Source: Mycolicibacterium sp. P9-64 (GTDB lineage Bacteria; Actinomycetota; Actinomycetes; Mycobacteriales; Mycobacteriaceae). Taken from it: DNA of 64,000 nt. This document shows positions 52,320 through 61,183 of the stretch, one piece after another. The DNA is taken from NCBI RefSeq assembly GCF_008329605.1, contig NZ_NPKO01000014.1, forward strand, positions 62,001 through 126,000. Reading direction: 5' to 3'. The translations under genes were made by a program, and so were the position numbers. Within the stretch, counting starts at the first letter, position 1. Each line of letters begins with the position of its first letter. The notes under the pieces were generated by a model. The model saw only the letters and a program-made list of their open reading frames with translations. It was not told where the DNA came from and did not search any database.

Positions 52320-52792
52320 CCGCGGCGACCGACGAACGTTACGTCGTCACCCGCACCATCGCCGCCACCCCCGCCGAGATCTTCGCCGTCCTGGCCGAAC
52401 CGACCCGCCACCAGGACACCGAACCCGGTGACTGGGTCCGCGACGCCATTGACACCGACAGGGTCACGGCACCCGGCCAGATGTTCGCAATCAACATGTA
52501 TCTGGAACAGGCCGGTGGTCACTACGTCTTGCACAACCTGGTCACCGAGTTCGACGAGGACCGGACCATTGCCTGGCTTCCCGGGCAATTGGACGAGTCG
52601 GGCACGCACAGCCCCGGCGGCTGGTGGTGGCGTTACGACTTGGCGCCGAACGGCGCGGGCACCGACGTCACGCTCACCTACGACTGGAGTGGAACGGTGC
52701 AGGAATTCCGCGACACCGTCGGGGTGCCGGTATTCGGCGACGACTTCATCGCTGCCTCGCTGGCGACGCTGGAGCGCACCGTCTCCAAGTAG
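52316..52792 (+). CDS. SRPBCC (START/AHSA1-like) domain protein
   Basis: 158 residues. VVTRTIAATPAEIFAVLAEP is the typical first strand and helix of the helix-grip fold, with GGWWWRYDLAPNGAGTDVTL as a later strand. Such proteins bind small hydrophobic ligands. Overlaps the DUF899 gene (ATGA), so the pair is translationally coupled. Confidence 0.84.
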   Translation: MTAATDERYVVTRTIAATPAEIFAVLAEPTRHQDTEPGDWVRDAIDTDRVTAPGQMFAINMYLEQAGGHYVLHNLVTEFDEDRTIAWLPGQLDESGTHSPGGWWWRYDLAPNGAGTDVTLTYDWSGTVQEFRDTVGVPVFGDDFIAASLATLERTVSK

Positions 52793-52968
52793 GTCTGCCG
52801 ACTGGCAGCGGATGACAGCTGGCATTGGTTTCGTCCCACAGCATCACGAGACGACTACCCGACGTACCGGACGGTGGTCGGACTATTCCCACCGACCGTG
52901 AAGCCGCTTGCCAGCCACCGCGTGTTCGATTGAGGAGAACCTCGGTCAACTGAAAGGGTGCACCCCCC

Positions 52969-53553
52969 GTGTCCGCCACGCTCGACGCCCCCTCTGCAGC
53001 AGATTTGTCCCTGAGCACCACACGTCCCGCAGTCTTCGGCCGACGCTGGCTACGGGGTGCTGCGGTGGTGCGCATCCTGTTCGGAGTGCTCTGGGCCTGC
53101 GACGCGAGCTTCAAATGGCAGCCCGGGTTCATCCACGGGCAGACCCTGCACGACGAGCTCGGCAAGGTCTCTCAGGTCAACACGCCCGTCATCCACCAGT
53201 GGCTGGCGCTGATGAACGTGGTCGGTATGGCCAATCCGCCCGTCTTCGCGGTGGTCATCGCCGTCATCGAAACGCTCGCGGCCCTCGCCATCATCTTCGG
53301 AGTGCTGTCGAATGCCGCGTTCGTCGGCTCGGCGATCCTCTCGTTCAGCATCTGGTCGGGTGTCGAGGCTTTCCACTTGCCCTTCCATTCGGGGATGACA
53401 GATCTCGGACCTTCGGTCGGCTACATATTCGCGTCACTCGCCTTGTTCTTCGCGGCGGCCGGCTCCACCTGGAGCGTCGACAGCTGGCTGCGCCCGCATC
53501 TCGGAGCATTCGTCTGGCTGGCAGCGCCCGCCGTCGAGGCCCGCGGCGCCTGA
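52969..53553 (+). CDS. DoxX-like membrane protein
   Basis: 194 residues from a GTG at 52969. Four hydrophobic helices (GAAVVRILFGVLWACDASFK, FAVVIAVIETLAALAIIFGV, NAAFVGSAILSFSIWSGVEA, GYIFASLALFFAAAGSTWS) and a WACDASFKWQPGF segment of the DoxX/quinol-oxidase-subunit type. The 176-bp gap before it holds no clear signal. It may be co-transcribed with the two genes before it. Confidence 0.72.
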   Translation: MSATLDAPSAADLSLSTTRPAVFGRRWLRGAAVVRILFGVLWACDASFKWQPGFIHGQTLHDELGKVSQVNTPVIHQWLALMNVVGMANPPVFAVVIAVIETLAALAIIFGVLSNAAFVGSAILSFSIWSGVEAFHLPFHSGMTDLGPSVGYIFASLALFFAAAGSTWSVDSWLRPHLGAFVWLAAPAVEARGA

Positions 53554-53627
53554 TCAATCGGGGACGGATCAATCGACGCGTCAACAGAATGACGCCGGTG
53601 GTGCGGGCCGCCGAACAGACCTGGTGA

Positions 53628-54497
53628 TCAGTCCAGGTACTCCACGGTCCCGTCGTCGAGCACGACCCTGGCATTGGAACCGTCGACCTCTGCGGCCTCG
53701 GTGCGGAACACCGCGTGGCCGGGCTCGGTCTTCCAGACCGACGTCGTCAACGTCTCGCCGGGGAACACCGGCGAGGTGAAGCGCGCGCCGACGGCCCTGA
53801 TCTTTCCTGCGTCGCCGCCACCGAGCTCGGCAACGAGCACGCGGCCCGCGACGCCATAGGTGCACAGCCCGTGCAGGATTGGCTTCGGGAAGCCCGCGAG
53901 GTTCTGCGCGAACCACGGGTCGCTGTGCAGCGGGTTGCGGTCACCCGAAAGTCGGTAGATCAGCGGCTGATCCTCGGTGGTGGGCAGCGCCACCTTGGCG
54001 TCGGCTTCGCGATCGGGGAACACCGGAGCCACCGGCCGCTCACCCGGCTGCCCGCCGAAGCCACCCTCGCCGCGGATCACCGCGGTGGACACCGATTCGG
54101 CGACAACCTCGCCGGTGTCCGGGTCGGTGCCGACGCCCTTGAACACCAGGATGGCGTTCTTGCCCTCGCCCTTGTCCTGGATGTCGACGACCTCGGAGTG
54201 CACGTTCAACTTGCCGGACGGCGGCAGCGGCGCGTGCAGCCGGATCTGCTGCGAACCGTGCAGCAGCATGCCGAAGTTGAAGGTGCCGACCTCGCCGACC
54301 GCACCCCAGGCCGGGCAGGCGATGACAGCGTAGGTGGGCAGCACTTGCTGCTCGATGTCGTGGCTGTTCTCGGTGGTGAAGGCCAGATCCTTGGCGCCTG
54401 CGCCGACGCCCAATGCGTACAGCAGGGTGTCGCGTTCGGTCCAGGCGAAGGGTTGCGGTGCGGACTTGGCACCGATGGCGTCTGGGTTGATCGGCAT
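53628..54497 (-). CDS. htdY: 3-hydroxyacyl-thioester dehydratase HtdY
   Basis: 289 residues, Rv3389c equivalent (290). Double hot-dog fold; the hydratase-2 motif YRLSGDRNPLHSDPWFA carries the catalytic Asp and His in the second half. It hydrates or dehydrates enoyl/hydroxyacyl thioesters in fatty-acid metabolism. ATG at 54497 (MPINPDAIGAKSAPQPFA). A longer open frame over it on either strand is a shadow. Confidence 0.93.
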   Translation of the reverse strand: MPINPDAIGAKSAPQPFAWTERDTLLYALGVGAGAKDLAFTTENSHDIEQQVLPTYAVIACPAWGAVGEVGTFNFGMLLHGSQQIRLHAPLPPSGKLNVHSEVVDIQDKGEGKNAILVFKGVGTDPDTGEVVAESVSTAVIRGEGGFGGQPGERPVAPVFPDREADAKVALPTTEDQPLIYRLSGDRNPLHSDPWFAQNLAGFPKPILHGLCTYGVAGRVLVAELGGGDAGKIRAVGARFTSPVFPGETLTTSVWKTEPGHAVFRTEAAEVDGSNARVVLDDGTVEYLD

Positions 54498-54620
54498 TCG
54501 TCTCTCCCTACAAGGCTGAGGTGGCTGTGTCGGACGATAGCCGCCGCCGCGGGCTGGCACGAGGGCACGTCCCCTCGATCGGGTCACACCGTGTTGACCT
54601 TTGCCCGACAAGGGGTGACC

Positions 54621-56684
54621 ATGGCTCGCATGCGCTATGTCGTTACCGGCGGTACCGGGTTTATTGGTCGCCGCGTCGTGTCCCGAATTCTGACCCTCGG
54701 CAGTGACGCCGAAGTGTGGGTCCTGGTGCGCCGGGAGTCCCTCGCCCGGTTCGAGCGCCTCGCTGACGAATGGGGTGACCGAGCGAAACCGCTGGTCGGC
54801 GACCTGACCCAGACCGACCTGGGGCTCACCGACGAATCGTGCGCCGAGCTCGGCGACGTCGACCACGTGGTGCACTGCGCCGCGATCTACGACATCACCG
54901 CCGACGAGGACACCCAGCGCGCCGCCAACGTCGACGGCACGCGCGCGGTGATCGACCTCGCCAAGCGGCTCGACGCGACGTTGCACCACGTGTCGTCGAT
55001 CGCGGTCGCGGGCAGCTTCCCCGGCGAGTACACCGAAGACGACTTCGACGTCGCCCAAGACCTCCCGACGCCGTATCACCAGACCAAGTTCGAGGCCGAG
55101 ATGCTGGTGCGGTCGGCGCCCGGCCTGCGGATGCGGATCTACCGGCCCGCCGTCGTCGTCGGCGACTCGCGCACCGGCGAGATGGACAAGATCGACGGCC
55201 CCTACTACTTCTTCGGACTGCTCGCGAAGCTGTCGCGCCTGCCGAGGTTCACCCCGATCGTGCTGCCCGACACGGGCCGCACCAACATCGTCCCCGTCGA
55301 CTATGTGGTCGACGCACTCGTCGAGCTGATGCACGCCGACGGATGGGACGGCAAGACCTTCCACCTGACCGCGCCGAAGACCACCGGACTTCGCGGCATC
55401 TACCGCGGCGTGGCCGAGGAGGCCGGGCTGCCGCCGCTGCGCGGAACGCTGCCCGGCTCGGTAGCGGCACCGTTCCTGAAGGTCAGCGGTCGGGCGAAGA
55501 TCGTGCGCAACATGGCGGCCACCCAACTCGGCATCCCCGGCGAGATCCTCGACGTCGTCGACCTGGCTCCCACCTTCACCGCGGACAACACCATAGAGGC
55601 GTTGCAGGGCAAGGGAATCAGCGTTCCCGAGTTCGGAACCTACGCGCCGAAGCTATGGCGGTACTGGGCCGAACACCTCGACGTCGACCGGGCGCGGCGC
55701 GACGATCCCAACGGTCCCCTGATCGGGCGCCACGTCATCATCACCGGCGCGTCCAGCGGCATCGGACGTGCATCGGCAGTGGCGGTCGCCGAGCGCGGGG
55801 CGACGGTGTTCGCGCTCGCCCGCAGCGCCGAGGCGCTCGACGACCTGGTGGCCGAGATCCGCGAATTCGGCGGCAACGCATACGCATTCACGTGCGACGT
55901 CACCGACTCGGCGTCGGTGGAGCACACCGTCAAGGACATCCTCGGCCAGTTCGGGCACGTCGACTATCTGGTCAACAACGCGGGCCGGTCGATCCGCCGG
56001 TCGGTCTCGGCGTCCACCGACCGCCTGCACGACTACGAACGCGTCATGGCGGTCAACTACTTCGGTTCCGTGCGCATGGTTCTCGCGCTGCTGCCGCACT
56101 GGCGGGAGCGCCGTTTCGGTCACGTGGTGAACGTGTCCAGCGCAGGCGTGCAGGCGATCAGCCCGAAGTACAGCGCCTACGTCCCGAGCAAGGCGGCCCT
56201 GGACGCGTTCGCCGAGGTGGTCGGCACCGAGACGCTGTCGGATCACATCACGTTCACCAGCATCCACATGCCGTTGGTGAAGACACCGATGATCGCACCG
56301 TCACGCAAGCTCAACCCGATGCCCGCGATCAGCCCCGAACACGCCGCGGCGATGGTGGTGCGCGGTCTGGTGGAGAAGCCCGCGCGGATCGACACCCCGG
56401 TCGGCACGCTCGCCGACTTCGGCACCTACTTCACGCCGAAGCTGTCCCGCCGGGTGTTGCACCAGCTCTACCTCGGGTACCCCGACTCGGCGGCCGCCCG
56501 CGGCGTCCTGCCCGTTCCCGGGGCGAGCGAAGCGACGGGGGGTATTCGGTCCGAGCCGGAGACCACCGAAGCGGATCGCCCGGCCCGGCGCCCCAAGCGG
56601 CCGGCACGAAGCGCCGTTGCGAAGGTGCGGATGCCTCGGACCGTCAAGCGGGCCGTGCGCCTGGTGCCCGGTGTGCACTGGTAG
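54621..56684 (+). CDS. acrA1: Multifunctional fatty acyl-CoA reductase AcrA1
   Basis: 687 residues, counterpart of Rv3391 (650). The N-terminal extended-SDR thioester reductase has TGGTGFIG (9-16) and YHQTKFEAEM. The C-terminal SDR has ITGASSGIGRASAVAVAE, LVNNAGRS and YSAYVPSKAALD (YxxxK). Reduces acyl-CoA to alcohols, probably via the aldehyde, in lipid synthesis. The start is the ATG at 54621. The tail holds the dispersed repeat, translated GASEATG, and is longer than I remember for the M. tuberculosis protein. Divergent from htdY. Confidence 0.92.
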   Translation: MARMRYVVTGGTGFIGRRVVSRILTLGSDAEVWVLVRRESLARFERLADEWGDRAKPLVGDLTQTDLGLTDESCAELGDVDHVVHCAAIYDITADEDTQRAANVDGTRAVIDLAKRLDATLHHVSSIAVAGSFPGEYTEDDFDVAQDLPTPYHQTKFEAEMLVRSAPGLRMRIYRPAVVVGDSRTGEMDKIDGPYYFFGLLAKLSRLPRFTPIVLPDTGRTNIVPVDYVVDALVELMHADGWDGKTFHLTAPKTTGLRGIYRGVAEEAGLPPLRGTLPGSVAAPFLKVSGRAKIVRNMAATQLGIPGEILDVVDLAPTFTADNTIEALQGKGISVPEFGTYAPKLWRYWAEHLDVDRARRDDPNGPLIGRHVIITGASSGIGRASAVAVAERGATVFALARSAEALDDLVAEIREFGGNAYAFTCDVTDSASVEHTVKDILGQFGHVDYLVNNAGRSIRRSVSASTDRLHDYERVMAVNYFGSVRMVLALLPHWRERRFGHVVNVSSAGVQAISPKYSAYVPSKAALDAFAEVVGTETLSDHITFTSIHMPLVKTPMIAPSRKLNPMPAISPEHAAAMVVRGLVEKPARIDTPVGTLADFGTYFTPKLSRRVLHQLYLGYPDSAAARGVLPVPGASEATGGIRSEPETTEADRPARRPKRPARSAVAKVRMPRTVKRAVRLVPGVHW
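56524..56539 (+). repeat. Dispersed 16-bp repeat, copy 4, inside acrA1
   Basis: CGAGCGAAGCGACGGG in the sense strand, within PGASEATGG near the C-terminus of AcrA1. Same bases and reading frame as in the conservon sensor gene. Confidence 0.85.
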
Positions 56685-56708
56685 CCGAGCGGCCCTATCG
56701 TTGGCGAC

Positions 56709-57785
56709 GTGACCCGACTGCCCGTCTTCGCGGACGTCGATACCGGCGTCGACGACGCCATGGCGCTGGCCTATCTGTTGGCCAGCCCTGACGCCGAGCT
56801 GGTTGGCATCGCCTCGACCGGCGGAAACGTCCCCGTCAAGCAGGTCTGCGTCAACAACCTGGGGCTGCTCGACCTGTGTCACGCGTCCGGGATCCCGGTG
56901 TCCAAGGGAGCCGATCAGCCGCTGGTCGAGCCGCTGCGCACCGCCGAGGACACCCACGGTCCCGAAGGGCTCGGCTATGCCGAGCTGCCGGCCAGCGATG
57001 GGCAACTCACCGACTACGACGCCGCCCATGCCTGGGTACGTGCGGCCCGCGAGCGCCCTGGCGAGCTGATCGGGTTGGCCACCGGCCCGCTGACCAACCT
57101 GGCGCTGGCGACGCGGATAGAGCCCGCCCTACCGAGGCTGCTGCGGCGGCTGGTGATCATGGGCGGTGCGTTCGACTATCGCGGCAACACGACGCCCGTT
57201 GCCGAGTGGAACATCAGCGTGGACCCCGAGTCGGCGGCCGAGGTGTTCGCGGTCTGGGGTGCGGCGTGGGGTCTTCCGGAGGGCAGGAGCGCAGCGACCG
57301 GGGAATTTGCACAGCTGCCGACGCATCTGCCGATCGTGTTGGGGCTCAACGTCACCGAGAACATCGCGATGACGCCGTCGATCCTGAGCAGGCTGGCAGG
57401 CGCCGCCGACTCGGCCACCACGCCGATGAGCGTGCTCGACGATCGCGGCACCCGCTCGGCGGCGACCAACCCACTGATCCGGGTGCTCGAGGACGCGATG
57501 CGGTTCTACTTCGAGTTCCACTTCGACCAGGGCGAGGGATATCTCGCGCATCTGCACGACCCCCTCGCCGCTGCCGTGGCGCTGGATCCCGATCTGGTCC
57601 GTTACCGGCAGGCCACCATCGACGTCGAACTGGCAGGCACCCTGACCCGCGCCATGACCGTGGCCGACTGGAACGGGCACTGGGGCCGACAACCCAACGC
57701 GCACATCGGCGTCGAGGCGGATCCGGACGTGTTCTTCGACCGGTTCATCGCCCGTGTCGGCCCGTTCGCAGCCGGCCTGGTCTGA
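56709..57785 (+). CDS. iunH: Inosine-uridine-preferring nucleoside hydrolase family protein
   Basis: 358 residues from a GTG at 56709. Calcium-binding aspartates in FADVDTGVDDAMALAYLL, LIGLATGPLTNLALA, and the family core VIMGGAFDYRGNTTPVAEWN with DPESAAEVF. It hydrolyses ribonucleosides to base and ribose. It is longer than Rv3393 (308 residues); a stretch LPEGRSAATGEFAQLPTHLP at about 190-210 looks inserted and its DNA is a variant of the dispersed repeat. It starts 24 bp after acrA1. Confidence 0.9.
   Translation: MTRLPVFADVDTGVDDAMALAYLLASPDAELVGIASTGGNVPVKQVCVNNLGLLDLCHASGIPVSKGADQPLVEPLRTAEDTHGPEGLGYAELPASDGQLTDYDAAHAWVRAARERPGELIGLATGPLTNLALATRIEPALPRLLRRLVIMGGAFDYRGNTTPVAEWNISVDPESAAEVFAVWGAAWGLPEGRSAATGEFAQLPTHLPIVLGLNVTENIAMTPSILSRLAGAADSATTPMSVLDDRGTRSAATNPLIRVLEDAMRFYFEFHFDQGEGYLAHLHDPLAAAVALDPDLVRYRQATIDVELAGTLTRAMTVADWNGHWGRQPNAHIGVEADPDVFFDRFIARVGPFAAGLV
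57281..57303 (+). repeat. Variant of the dispersed repeat inside iunH
   Basis: The bases GGAGCGCAGCGACCGGGG (57286-57303) share the GAGCGNAGCGACNGGG pattern and encode RSAATG. It is less conserved than the four 16-bp copies. Confidence 0.45.
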
Positions 57786-57793
57786 TACTCACG

Positions 57794-57851
57794 CCGAAAC
57801 TGCGGGGAGATCGCGGATTCGGCTGAAATCGCGATCTCTCCGCAGTTTCGG
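57794..57851. terminator. Near-perfect hairpin element, copy B
   Basis: CCGAAACTGCGG plus GGAGATCGCG (57794-57815) pairs with CGCGATCTCT plus CCGCAGTTTCGG (57830-57851), 21 of 22 positions. It lies between the convergent iunH and ohr. The sequence GAAACTGC-GGGAGATCGC resembles the hairpin at 22892, so it is a repeated element. Confidence 0.7.
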
Positions 57852-57887
57852 GGGATTCAGTGGGTCGGGGGCTATGTAGTTCGAGGT

Positions 57888-58310
57888 TCAGTCGTCGCTG
57901 ACGACGAGCTTCACGTCGATGTTGCCGCGGGTGGCATTCGAGTACGGGCACACCTGGTGCGCCTTCTCGGCAAGCTCCACCGCGGTGTCATGGTCGAGGT
58001 TGGGCAGCGTGATCTCGAGTTCGACGGCGAGCCCGAAACCGCCATTGTCGATCTGGCCGATCGAAACACGGGCGCCCACAGAGGAATCCGTGACATCTGC
58101 CTTTGCCTGGCCTGCCACCAGCCGTAGTGCGGAGTGGAAGCAGGCGGCGTAGCCGACGGCGAAGAGCTGCTCGGGGTTGGTGCCGTTGCCGCTGCCACCC
58201 ATCTCCTTGGGGATCGCCAGGTCGAGGTCCAGCCTGCCGTCGGAGCTGCGGCCGTGGCCGTCACGTCCTTCACCGGTGGCCAGTGCTTCGGCGGTGTAGA
58301 GGGTCTTCAT
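57888..58310 (-). CDS. ohr: Organic hydroperoxide resistance protein Ohr
   Basis: 140-residue OsmC/Ohr-family thiol peroxidase that reduces organic hydroperoxides. The two redox cysteines are Cys57 (AVGYAACFHSALRLVA) and Cys121 (QVCPYSNATRGNIDV), and NPEQLFAVGYAACF is the Ohr signature. It overlaps ohrR by ATGA. Confidence 0.95.
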   Translation of the reverse strand: MKTLYTAEALATGEGRDGHGRSSDGRLDLDLAIPKEMGGSGNGTNPEQLFAVGYAACFHSALRLVAGQAKADVTDSSVGARVSIGQIDNGGFGLAVELEITLPNLDHDTAVELAEKAHQVCPYSNATRGNIDVKLVVSDD

Positions 58311-58753
58311 GCGGATTCCCTTCGGTTGGATGCGGTGAGCGCATCGGTGAGTTGCCGAACTGCGTCACGCAGGTCCGCGACTTGTTCTTCGGCCATGCCG
58401 GTCGACCCGAATAGGCGTTCCGGAATGCATTGGGCGTGACCTTCGAGCTGCCTGCCCGCCTCGGTGAGCGTCACCTCGACCAGCCGCTCGTCGTCTCGCG
58501 ATCGTTCGCGTTGCACGAATCCGTTGACCTCCAAGCGCTTCAGCAACGGCGAGAGGGTGCCCGAGTCGAGCTTCAGGCGCTCGCCAAGCCTCCCGACGGT
58601 GGTCCGCTCGTCCTCCCACAGCACCAACAACACCAGGTACTGCGGGTAGGTGAGGTTCATCTCGGTCAGCACCGGCCGGTACGCGGCCGTCATCGCCCGC
58701 GACGCCGAGTACAGGGCGAAGCAGAGCTGCTGATCGAGGGTCATCGTGGACAT
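58307..58753 (-). CDS. ohrR: MarR-family peroxide sensor OhrR
   Basis: 148 residues from the ATG at 58753. The reactive Cys11 lies in LDQQLCFALYSASRA, where OhrR proteins carry their sensing cysteine; winged HTH YPQYLVLLVLWEDERTTVGR and wing QRERSRDDERLVEVTLT follow. It represses itself and ohr, and is released when the cysteine is oxidised by organic peroxides. The operator-like palindromes are just upstream. Confidence 0.93.
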   Translation of the reverse strand: MSTMTLDQQLCFALYSASRAMTAAYRPVLTEMNLTYPQYLVLLVLWEDERTTVGRLGERLKLDSGTLSPLLKRLEVNGFVQRERSRDDERLVEVTLTEAGRQLEGHAQCIPERLFGSTGMAEEQVADLRDAVRQLTDALTASNRRESA

Positions 58754-58770
58754 GACCAAAACTGTAGCTC

Positions 58771-58792
58771 ACAATTCAATTGTGCGCAATTG
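58771..58792. promoter_or_regulatory. OhrR operator candidates
   Basis: ACAAT-TCA-ATTGT (58771-58783) and CAATTG-TGCG-CAATTG (58777-58792) overlap. Such AT-rich inverted repeats are typical of OhrR binding sites, and this stretch stands out in a 67-70% GC surrounding. It begins 18 bp before the ohrR start codon and ends at the imuB stop. Confidence 0.75.
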
Positions 58793-58793
58793 A

Positions 58794-60446
58794 TTATTCG
58801 TAAATCCCCTCCAGATACCACCTCTTCTGTCGATAACACAGCAGCAGCGCGCGGCCGGCGGTGTCACCGTCACCGTCGAGAAGCACCTGCACTCGGGCCG
58901 TCCGGCCGGCCTTGGCCTGTGTGGGGACTTGCCCGGAGTCCCACCACCTTTCGTCGACCGGCCACGGGCCTGCCCACCAGCTCAGCCTGCCCGTTCGGCT
59001 GCCTGCGGACTTGAGCGCGGGGGCCGTCAGGCGCGCCGGGTCGGCGGAGAAGAGGCCACGGCCGGTCACCCGGACGGGGTTGCCGTCGGCGTCGAACAGC
59101 TCGACGGGATCGTCGAGCAGCACCGTCGGCGACGGCTCGGGCAGCTGCCCCGGCCAGGGCTGCCCCGGATCGGCTCGCGGCACCGCCTCGTCCCCAAGGG
59201 GCGTGAAGGTGATCCGTTCGGCGGGCCCGCGACCGCCGCTGAGCACCGGCACCTGCACCGCCTCCAGCCCGAGCAGCCCCTGCACCCGCACCAGGGCCCG
59301 CCGCGCACGCAACCGGTCGGCGTCACCCGAGGAACCCCACAACGGCAGCTGCAGTGCGGCGGCCGACACCACCTCCACCGGATCGAGCCGCAACACCGTG
59401 ATCGGCGCGGTGGGCCCGCCACCATCCCCCGGTCGCTGCACTCCTGCCCGCCGGTCCTCTCGCCGACGGTTCAGCCAGCCGTCGAGTTGCCAGCGCACCC
59501 GGTCGGCGGTGGCATCCTCGGTCAACGGCTCGGCGCACCGCCAGACCCGTTGCAGTTCTTCACCGTTGGCGGTGACGGCGTGGATGGCCAGCCGGGTACA
59601 CCCGACCCCCATCGCCTCCAGCCTGCGATGCAGCTCACCGGCCAGCGAGCGTCCCGCGAACGCGGCGGCGTCCACCCGGTCCACCGGCGGATCGCAATTC
59701 ATCACGGCGCCGAGATCCGCAGGGGGCTCGCGGCCCGACGGACCACGGGTCGGCTCGCCGCGTGCGAACCGGTGGGCGGTGACCGCGTCGGCGCCGAACC
59801 GGGACGCCACGTCGGTGCGCAACAACGCGGCGAACTGGCCGATGCTTCGGATGCCCATGCGCCACAACAGGTCCGCCAGATCCTCCCGACCGCGTTCGGC
59901 AAGGCTCGGCTCGGTGGCCAGCTGCCTGATCGACAGCGTGGACAGGAACTGCGCATCCCGCCCCGGTTCGACGATGCGTCCGGCCCTGGCGGCGAACACC
60001 GCGGTGGGCAACTGATCGGCGATGCCGACCTGGCACTCCGCGCCAGCCGCGGCCACCGCGTCGACGAGCCGCTCCGAGGCAGCCTGCTCGGACCCGAAGT
60101 AGCGGGCCGCCCCGCGCACCGACAACACCAACAGACCCGGCCGCAGGATCTCCGCGCGAGGCACGACGTCGTCCACCGCGGTCGTCACGCCTTCGAAGTG
60201 ACGGGCATCGCGAGCCGGATCGGCGGCCACGACGTGCAGGTGCGGACACCGGGCCTGAGCCTCCCTGCGGCGCAACCCGCGCTTCACCCCCGCCGCACGC
60301 GCGGACGCCGAGCAGGCCACCACGCGGTTGGCCAGGGTCACTGCGACGGGCTCGGTCGCGGGCAGGCCGGCCGCCGCCGCAGCGGCCACTGCAGGCCAGT
60401 CCATGCACCAGATGGCCAGCACCCGGGGGGCAGGCACGCTATCCAC
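58794..60446 (-). CDS. imuB: ImuB, catalytically inactive Y-family polymerase subunit of the mutasome
   Basis: 550 residues. Y-family fold (VLAIWCMDWPAVAAAAAAGL, YFGSEQAASERLVDAVAAAG, LADLLWRMGIRSIGQFAALL) in which the polymerase acidic motif is replaced: LVLSVRGAARYFG lacks the SxDE acids, as in other ImuB. The beta-clamp motif QLPLWG is at 366-371. It bridges DnaE2, ImuA' and the clamp for damage-induced mutagenesis (Rv3394c). It overlaps imuA' by eight bases, so is co-transcribed. Confidence 0.95.
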   Translation of the reverse strand: MDSVPAPRVLAIWCMDWPAVAAAAAAGLPATEPVAVTLANRVVACSASARAAGVKRGLRRREAQARCPHLHVVAADPARDARHFEGVTTAVDDVVPRAEILRPGLLVLSVRGAARYFGSEQAASERLVDAVAAAGAECQVGIADQLPTAVFAARAGRIVEPGRDAQFLSTLSIRQLATEPSLAERGREDLADLLWRMGIRSIGQFAALLRTDVASRFGADAVTAHRFARGEPTRGPSGREPPADLGAVMNCDPPVDRVDAAAFAGRSLAGELHRRLEAMGVGCTRLAIHAVTANGEELQRVWRCAEPLTEDATADRVRWQLDGWLNRRREDRRAGVQRPGDGGGPTAPITVLRLDPVEVVSAAALQLPLWGSSGDADRLRARRALVRVQGLLGLEAVQVPVLSGGRGPAERITFTPLGDEAVPRADPGQPWPGQLPEPSPTVLLDDPVELFDADGNPVRVTGRGLFSADPARLTAPALKSAGSRTGRLSWWAGPWPVDERWWDSGQVPTQAKAGRTARVQVLLDGDGDTAGRALLLCYRQKRWYLEGIYE

Positions 60447-61146
60447 CCACCGTGCGCACGGGGCCGACGAACCGACCTCCTGCCCTGGCGGCCAGCCGCA
60501 CCCGGCTGATCCGCCCGCACCCTGGAATGGGCGTACCCCCGCCTGCGCCCATCACCTCGTACCCGCTGACCTTGGCCTCCAGCCGGGCCGACGCCCCTGG
60601 CCAGTCACCCCCGGTGACCAGCAGGGTGCACCCCTTCTGCCGCGCCCTGGCCGTCACCGCCCGCGCCCTGGTCGGCGGCACCTTCCGCCCACCAAGCCCG
60701 AGCACCACCAGATCCAGTCCGTCCATCAACACCGCAGCCACCTCGACCGGGTCGACCCCCGGGTCGGGGATGACTGCGAGCCTGCTCAGATCGGCGCCCA
60801 TCTCGACGGCCGCCAGCAGTCCCAGGTCGGGCTGACCGACGATCGCGGCGTGCCCACCAGCCGCCGTCACCGCTGCCACCATGCCCAGAAGCAGCGACCG
60901 GGCGCCCGACAGCACGGCCACCGAACCCTTGGGCAACGACGTTGGCAGCAGATCGGCCAGCGAATCCGGGAGCGGTAGCAAACTTTCCGAGTCGGGTAAC
61001 GCGGCGTTCGACGGCATGGCCCCGCGCCGGGCCGCCGCGGCCGAACCGGCCCCCTTCCCGGACATCATCGCCATCTTGCGACGCAGCTGTTCTAGCTGTT
61101 CAGCGCGGTTTTCCTCACTTCGGTCCAGGCTCACAGCCGCCGTCAC
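60439..61146 (-). CDS. imuA': ImuA', mutasome accessory protein
   Basis: 235 residues from a GTG at 61146, preceded by GGGAGGTG. RecA/SulA-like fold: SLPKGSVAVLSGARSLLLGM, DLGLLAAVEMGADLSRLAVI and VLMDGLDLVVLGLGG. Needed with ImuB for DnaE2 access in SOS mutagenesis (Rv3395c). Frame opens at 61290 but the LexA box lies inside that extension, so I reject it. Confidence 0.93.
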   Translation of the reverse strand: MTAAVSLDRSEENRAEQLEQLRRKMAMMSGKGAGSAAAARRGAMPSNAALPDSESLLPLPDSLADLLPTSLPKGSVAVLSGARSLLLGMVAAVTAAGGHAAIVGQPDLGLLAAVEMGADLSRLAVIPDPGVDPVEVAAVLMDGLDLVVLGLGGRKVPPTRARAVTARARQKGCTLLVTGGDWPGASARLEAKVSGYEVMGAGGGTPIPGCGRISRVRLAARAGGRFVGPVRTVGG

Positions 61147-61183
61147 AGCAGCACCTCCCGCACCATTCGACCCAACAGCAATT

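Noticed and set aside
53715..54620. A 989-residue open frame reaching back through htdY into acrA1
   Set aside because: The first 302 codons are antisense to htdY and low-complexity. The enzyme starts with MARMRYVVTGGTGFIG at 54621.
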